DNA from: Candidatus Eiseniibacteriota bacterium
GTDB taxonomy: Bacteria; Eisenbacteria; RBG-16-71-46; CAIMUX01
Reading direction: 5' to 3'
Length of the DNA stretch: 64,000 nt
NCBI GenBank assembly: GCA_903844735.1
Contig: CAIMUX010000021.1
Span: 1-64,000 of the forward strand
Part shown: piece after piece, positions 59,612 to 64,000 of the stretch
Position numbering within the stretch: the first letter of the stretch is position 1
Layout: each line of letters begins with the position of its first letter
Translations under genes and position numbers: made by a program
Notes under the pieces: generated by a model
Told to the model about the DNA's origin: nothing
Databases searched by the model: none
The model's input: only the letters and a program-made list of their open reading frames with translations

Positions 59612-61006
59612 ATGCAGCGAGTGGTCGTCATCGGCGGCGGGATAGCGGGCCTGGCAACCGCCCACGCATTGCTGAGGAGGAGGCCGGACCTCGACCTCGT
59701 CCTTATCGAGGCGGACCATCGCCTCGGTGGCAACATCCGTACGTCGGTCGAGGAAGGCTTCACCCTCGAGTGGGGTGTGAACGGCTTCCTGAACAACGTC
59801 CCGGAGACTTTGGAGTTGGTCGACGACATCGGCATGACGCCGGAGCTTCTTCCATCGAACCAGGCAGCCGCCAGACGCTTCCTCTTTCGTGGCGGGCGGA
59901 CATGGGAGATTCCGCTGAAGCCGCCCTCGTTTTTCCGCTCGGGACTGCTCAGTCGCCGCGGCCGCTTGCGCATCCTCGGCGAGCCATTCGCCCGCCCGCG
60001 ACCGGCCGGTGACGAGACGGTGTTCGCCTTCGCCGCGCGGCGCATCGGACCGGAAGCGGCGCGCGTGATGGTCGACGCCATGGTCTCCGGCGTCTATGCC
60101 GGCGACTCGCGCGTCCTGTCGCTGAAGAGCACGTTCCCGCGCATGGAGGAGATGGAGCGGATCCACGGTAGCCTTGTCAAGGCGTTGATCGCGCGACAGC
60201 GAGCGGCCGGACGTTCGGGAGCGACACCGGCCGGTGGACCGGCGGGACCGGCGGGGGCGCTCACCTCGTTTCGTCACGGGATGGAGTCGCTGGTGATGAG
60301 ACTCGGTGAGCGGATCGGGCCGGAGCGCATTCGGCTCGGCAGGCCGGTGACGGAGGTGGAGCGGGGAAGCAACGACGCTCCTTACATCGTGCGCTCGGCG
60401 AGCGGACAGTTCCCCTGCGACTACGTCGTCGTCGCCGCCCCTGCTCGCCACGCTGCCCGTTTCCTGTTGTCGCTCGACGCGCCGCTGGCGCGGGAGTTGG
60501 AGGGGATCTCCTACGCCGGGCTCGCCGTGGTGGCCCTGGCCTGGGATGAAGCGGACATCGACGCCGCGCCCGACGGGTTCGGATTCCTCGTCCCGCGCGG
60601 CGAAGGGCTGCGCATTCTCGGCTGCCTGTGGGACTCGAGTGTCTTTCCAGGCCGCGCTCCCGCGGGTCGCGTTCTCGTTCGAGCCATGATCGGCGGCGCG
60701 CAGGATCCGGAGGCGGCCGGCCTCCCCGACGAAGAGCTGCTCGCCGTCGCCCTGCGGGACCTCGAAGTCTCCATGGGGATCAGCGCGACGCCACGACTGG
60801 TGCGGATCTACCGTCATCCGCTTGGCATCCCGCAGTATCTCGTGGGGCATGCCGACCGGCTGGCCCGGATCAACAATCGACTGCAGGCACTTCCGGGCGT
60901 GGCCCTCGCCGGCAATTCCTACCGCGGGGTGGCGGTGAACAACTGCGCGAAGGAGGCCAAGGAGCTGGGAAGCCGCTGGGCGCCGTACGGCGTCACTTCC
61001 CCGTGA
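59612..61006 (+). CDS. hemG: Protoporphyrinogen/coproporphyrinogen oxidase (HemY/HemG-II type)
   Basis: The 464-residue flavoprotein has the FAD dinucleotide-binding motif RVVVIGGGIAGLATAHALLR, LIEADHRLGGNIRTS, a substrate-binding middle region, and the C-terminal FAD motif VALAGNSYRGVAVNNCAKEA. It is the FAD, oxygen-using oxidase type, alongside the oxygen-independent HemN in the same operon. GAGGGAGGG precedes the ATG. Its stop overlaps a convergent gene by 14 bp, so the heme operon ends here. Confidence 0.9.
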   Translation: MQRVVVIGGGIAGLATAHALLRRRPDLDLVLIEADHRLGGNIRTSVEEGFTLEWGVNGFLNNVPETLELVDDIGMTPELLPSNQAAARRFLFRGGRTWEIPLKPPSFFRSGLLSRRGRLRILGEPFARPRPAGDETVFAFAARRIGPEAARVMVDAMVSGVYAGDSRVLSLKSTFPRMEEMERIHGSLVKALIARQRAAGRSGATPAGGPAGPAGALTSFRHGMESLVMRLGERIGPERIRLGRPVTEVERGSNDAPYIVRSASGQFPCDYVVVAAPARHAARFLLSLDAPLARELEGISYAGLAVVALAWDEADIDAAPDGFGFLVPRGEGLRILGCLWDSSVFPGRAPAGRVLVRAMIGGAQDPEAAGLPDEELLAVALRDLEVSMGISATPRLVRIYRHPLGIPQYLVGHADRLARINNRLQALPGVALAGNSYRGVAVNNCAKEAKELGSRWAPYGVTSP

Positions 61007-61985
61007 TCACCTTTCCCGTGGCGTAGTCGAGTTCCGTCCCCGCCACGCTGTGCGGAATCGAGAAGATCACGAGCGTGAGCAACGCCGCGGCCACCACCCA
61101 AACGCGCGCGCGCGATGCGTCGCCGCGCTTGCGGGCCCGATGCACGAGAGCCCACGCGATGACCCAGCCGACGATCGCGAAAAGGGTCTTGTTGTCGGTG
61201 AGATCCCACCCGAACGGGATTCCGGTCCACCATTTGCCGAAGGCGAACTTCTGCATGAGAGGTCCGAAGACGAAGCCACCCACAAGAAGCAAGTCCAGCG
61301 CCCCGCGCGCCAGCCGCGTCGGATCGGCGCCGCGGCGCAGCGCCTCAAGGCCGGCACGGTTCGACCAGAGCATCCCGAGGAACATGAGCAGGACGTGCGG
61401 GATGATGATCGCCACCGGAACATGTCCCGTGAAGCGAAGCACGACCGGACCGGCCGCCGGCAGCGCCACGGCACCAACGGGAACATCCGCGGCTGTGAGC
61501 GGCCGCATCGCCCAATCGTCTCCCGAGCTCTCGTTCGCCGCTGCTCCCTCGCCGCCGAAGAGGTGCACCCGATAGGCGACTTTGCCGCCCGGCGGCTGCA
61601 CCGGGATCTCGCCGACGAGCTTTCCTCCCTCGCGCCGCATCGCGGTGAAGGTCCACGGGTCGTTCGTGTTGTACCGCCGCTGCATCAGAATCCCATGGAC
61701 CGCCGGGTTCAGGGCCTGACCACCAGGCTCCGACCGCTTGCCGCGCACCATCTCTCCGAGGGTAGGCATGGAAAACGGGATCTCGACTTTGTAGTTCGCA
61801 GGCGCGGGGTGGCTGCGTTGAAAGCGGTAGCGAAGCGCTTCTCCTTCGACCATGGCCACACCGCGCAGCGGTCGCGTCGGCCCCACCCGGCGCTGGTAGA
61901 TGGCCGCCGCAACCGTGATCACGACCGCGAGAACCCATATCAGGGTCGTGCGGCCCCGGCCCGGATGCGTCGTCGTTCTACTCAT
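60993..61985 (-). CDS. Membrane protein of unknown function, convergent with the heme operon
   Basis: The 330-residue protein has an N-terminal TM helix (TLIWVLAVVITVAAAIYQRR), a soluble region of about 150 residues with an Ig-like look, and four C-terminal TM helices (VAIIIPHVLLMFLGMLWSN, LLLVGGFVFGPLMQKFAFG, TLFAIVGWVIAWALVHR, VWVVAAALLTLVIFSIPHS). Histidines in IIPHVLLM and IPHSVAG could bind a metal or heme. No family is recognised. The convergent overlap with hemG suggests antisense interplay at most. Confidence 0.55.
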   Translation of the reverse strand: MSRTTTHPGRGRTTLIWVLAVVITVAAAIYQRRVGPTRPLRGVAMVEGEALRYRFQRSHPAPANYKVEIPFSMPTLGEMVRGKRSEPGGQALNPAVHGILMQRRYNTNDPWTFTAMRREGGKLVGEIPVQPPGGKVAYRVHLFGGEGAAANESSGDDWAMRPLTAADVPVGAVALPAAGPVVLRFTGHVPVAIIIPHVLLMFLGMLWSNRAGLEALRRGADPTRLARGALDLLLVGGFVFGPLMQKFAFGKWWTGIPFGWDLTDNKTLFAIVGWVIAWALVHRARKRGDASRARVWVVAAALLTLVIFSIPHSVAGTELDYATGKVITGK

Positions 61986-62379
61986 GTGGTCAAACTCCTT
62001 CTATGGGAGAGGGTGTCAAGACGTAGTTCTCCCTTATCGATAGGTTTTCGATCGGTTCGCCCGCCGCCTATCGGTCCGATGTCGGTTAGTTCGCCCGCCG
62101 CTTCATGGCTTTCCGCAGTCATGAACGTACCATGGCCGAATGCCCGCACTCATCCCGTGGATGGTCACGGCGGCGAGTCCCGCGGCTCAGGCGCGGCCAC
62201 CCGATCCGTCCTGTGACGCCCGGGGCTTTCGGAGCCGGCCGAGGCTTCGGCGTTTCAGATGGAGTCGCCATCGGCGGCTGCCGATCTTTCTGATGCGCAT
62301 CTTGTCGCGCGGCGGTATGGGCTTGCCGCATGCCCGGAACGGTCGGTCAAGGACGCAGCCGGTGAAGAAGAAAGAAACC
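61986..62379. other. Intergenic region with a short direct repeat
   Basis: GTTCGCCCGCCGC occurs at 62055-62067 and 62089-62101. A frame runs upstream of the GAF gene to 62,140 but its Arg/Pro-rich translation looks non-coding. Promoters for the two divergent genes must lie here; none was clear enough to name. Confidence 0.4.
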
Positions 62380-62862
62380 ATGAATGCCGAAACGGTCTGC
62401 GCGGAACTCCAGCGGCAACGTGACCTCGGGGTTGACCTCGACGACATCTTGACCCTGGCGGTCTCACTCTTGCATGAATCCACTCCACGGTTTCACTGGA
62501 CGGGCATCTATGAGCTGTTTCCCGATCGTGTCCTCCGCCTGGGTCCCTTTCTCGGCGCCCCGACCGATCACGTATTCATCGGCGTGGGTGAGGGCGTCTG
62601 CGGTACAGCCGTGGCCGAGCAACGAAACATGAACGTCCCGGACGTGACCAAGGCCCAGAACTACCTCGCGTGCTCGACAGCGACGCGGTCTGAGCTCGTG
62701 GTACTGATCCGGGATCACGAGCAGATCTACGCCCAGATCGACATCGATAGCCATGAGCTGGATGCATTCGATCCGGCCGTCGAAACCGAAGTCGAGAAAG
62801 TGGCGACATGGCTTGCCGTCCTATACCGGGAGAGGGAATCGGTCGGCGTCCGGGCGCTCTGA
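62380..62862 (+). CDS. GAF-domain protein, free-methionine sulfoxide reductase-like
   Basis: The 160-residue protein is a single GAF domain of the fRMsr type: HWTGIYELFPDRVLRLGPFL, VGEGVCGTAVAEQRNMNVPD, YLACSTATRSELVVLI and IDIDSHELDAFD. Two of the three fRMsr cysteines are present (GVCG and YLAC); the one expected about ten residues before GVCG is replaced. It may still reduce methionine-R-sulfoxide or may be a ligand-binding GAF protein. It is 25 bp before a histidine kinase gene and probably co-transcribed. Confidence 0.7.
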   Translation: MNAETVCAELQRQRDLGVDLDDILTLAVSLLHESTPRFHWTGIYELFPDRVLRLGPFLGAPTDHVFIGVGEGVCGTAVAEQRNMNVPDVTKAQNYLACSTATRSELVVLIRDHEQIYAQIDIDSHELDAFDPAVETEVEKVATWLAVLYRERESVGVRAL

Positions 62863-62887
62863 TCCTCCGGAACGACGGATCGCAGCC

Positions 62888-64000
62888 ATGCCCCAGGACA
62901 ACGACCTCGGCGGACCCGAGGAACTCGCGTCGCTGCGTCGGCAGTTGCAGCGGAGCGAGCGGCTGCTTGCCGTGCTCAACCAGCAGGTCGTGTACCTCGA
63001 GCAGGAACGCAAGAAACTCGCTGCCATCGTCAACCATTCGGACGCGGGTTTCCTGCTCTTCGATCCTTCGGGGCAGGCGACCTGGTGCAACGGAGCCGCA
63101 TCGCGAATTCTCGGTCGTGGCGAGCAAGTGGGCGTGATTCTAGGCCGCAGTTGTCACGAGATCATCTGCCGCCAGGAGCATCCTGCAGAGACATGTCCTG
63201 AGAGCCTGGCTCTCTTGGGCGGCTCGGTCATCCATCGGGAACTGCAACTTGCGGCTGAGGGCGAACAGCGCATTCTCTACGTCACCGCCGTCCCGCTGAG
63301 GTCGGCTGCGGGCGCGGTCGAAGAGACGATGGTCATGCTCCAGGATGTCAGCGATTTGGAATCACTGCGTCGATCACAAAGACAGCTTGAAGAGGCGAGA
63401 GACCGCGCGGAGTCGGGGACGGCGGCCAAGTCCGAGTTCCTGGCCAACATGAGTCATGAGATCCGCACGCCCCTGAACGCCGTCATCGGGATGACCGACC
63501 TGCTGCTCGGCACCGACTTAAGTCACGAGCAATTGGAATTCGCCCGGACAATCGGATCCTCGGCCGAGGCCTTGCTCCAAGTCATCAACGACATCCTCGA
63601 TTTCTCCAAGGGCGAGGCCGGGAAGCTGGTTCTGGACCCGGTCGCGTTCGACTTGCCGGCGGCATTCGAGGTTGCCGTCGACCTGGTTGCAGAAAAGGCG
63701 CACGCCAAGGGCGTGGATGTGACCGTTCTGTTCGAGCGAGACGTTCCCGATCACGTCATCGGTGATCCCGGGCGACTCCGGCAGGTCATCCTCAACCTTG
63801 TCGGCAACGCGATCAAATTCACTGAGCAGGGAGACGTCACAATCACGGTCCGCCGGGTCAACGACCAAGGTCGCCGGACATACCTGCTCGTGGAAGTGAA
63901 GGACACCGGCATCGGCATGTCCCCTGAAGACCGGGCCCGGCTCTTCCAGCCGTTCGTCCAAGCCGACGGATCAACAAGTCGGAGGTTCGGGGGGACAGGG
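62888..64000 (+). CDS. PAS sensor histidine kinase, 3' end beyond the window
   Basis: The 371 visible residues begin with a coiled coil (LASLRRQLQRSERLLAVLNQ). A PAS domain with cysteines in CHEIICRQEHPAETCPES follows. HisKA is SEFLANMSHEIRTPLNAVIG, and a HATPase domain is visible up to FGGTG (N-box LNLVGNAIKFTEQG; VKDTGIGMSPED). The ordering fits hybrid kinases that carry C-terminal receiver domains, but the frame is still open at the edge. The cysteine-bearing PAS may bind a metal or cofactor. No TM segment is seen, so it should be cytoplasmic. Confidence 0.85.
   Translation, partial: MPQDNDLGGPEELASLRRQLQRSERLLAVLNQQVVYLEQERKKLAAIVNHSDAGFLLFDPSGQATWCNGAASRILGRGEQVGVILGRSCHEIICRQEHPAETCPESLALLGGSVIHRELQLAAEGEQRILYVTAVPLRSAAGAVEETMVMLQDVSDLESLRRSQRQLEEARDRAESGTAAKSEFLANMSHEIRTPLNAVIGMTDLLLGTDLSHEQLEFARTIGSSAEALLQVINDILDFSKGEAGKLVLDPVAFDLPAAFEVAVDLVAEKAHAKGVDVTVLFERDVPDHVIGDPGRLRQVILNLVGNAIKFTEQGDVTITVRRVNDQGRRTYLLVEVKDTGIGMSPEDRARLFQPFVQADGSTSRRFGGTG

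Noticed and set aside
59462-60850. A 462-codon minus-strand frame opposite the oxidase gene
   Set aside because: It is antisense to hemG and the end of hemH, both well supported; its composition is that of a GC-rich shadow frame.

Overview
The window is GC-rich bacterial DNA in two unlike halves. Positions 1 to about 36,330 are the right-hand part of an integrated mobile island; the rest is chromosome. The join lies inside a host comM (YifB, Mg-chelatase-like ATPase) gene. The host gene reads normally from 37,406 down to its sensor-1 asparagine and then stops at 36,321, where the 3' end of the island's large serine recombinase (34,817-36,349) begins. The left end of the island is outside the window. 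The host lineage cannot be fixed from the sequence. A remnant of a C25 (gingipain/PorU-like) protease with a FlgD-like C-terminal domain, a TonB receptor/YfiR locus and a compact complete heme operon would suit an FCB-type or Candidatus Eisenbacteria-like organism; this is inference.

Island, left to right: a truncated serine recombinase and a small protein; a replication block (HTH protein, two paralogous winged-helix proteins, two RuvC-like nucleases) with a perfect DnaA box and an AT-rich palindrome inside a coding region; a two-gene caspase/four-TM module; a divergent two-gene DUF4062 + 2H-phosphoesterase module; a recombination/maintenance block (putative annealing protein, Cas4/RecB-like nuclease, RadC, DUF932); a seven-gene leftward operon that resembles SspBCDA DNA phosphorothioation, extended by a membrane-anchored dUTPase/dCTP-deaminase-fold protein and a nucleoside deoxyribosyltransferase-like protein; a leftward trio of sigma-like protein, GIY-YIG nuclease and MORC/Hsp90-type ATPase; an MmeI-like single-chain restriction-modification enzyme; envelope proteins, a TPR-HEPN ribonuclease and a coupling-protein-like ATPase; then a membrane protein between a broken and an intact copy of the integrase. 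It is a dense defence island. In three places a cargo gene or pair lies between an intact island gene and a displaced fragment of a homologue of that gene, which suggests a common route of cargo exchange.

Chromosome: comM remnant; a leftward signalling operon (TonB-dependent receptor, YfiR, CHASE8-type histidine kinase, receiver-kinase hybrid); a decayed C25 protease gene behind a DUF2304/glycosyltransferase pair; a polytopic membrane protein and a DinB-like protein; then a rightward heme operon hemX-hemA-hemC-hemD-hemB-hemL-hemE-hemN-hemH-hemG, with most neighbours overlapping or nearly so. This set covers glutamyl-tRNA to protoheme. Its hemD is fused to an N-terminal TetR-family repressor, and a perfect 14-bp palindrome lies 87 bp before hemX, so the operon may be controlled by its own biosynthetic enzyme. 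A membrane protein, a GAF-domain protein and an incomplete histidine kinase close the window.

Most candidates for something undescribed: the TetR-HemD fusion with its operator, the Ssp-like operon with nucleotide-metabolising genes instead of SspE, the sigma/GIY-YIG/GHKL trio, the caspase/TM pair and the DUF4062/2H pair.
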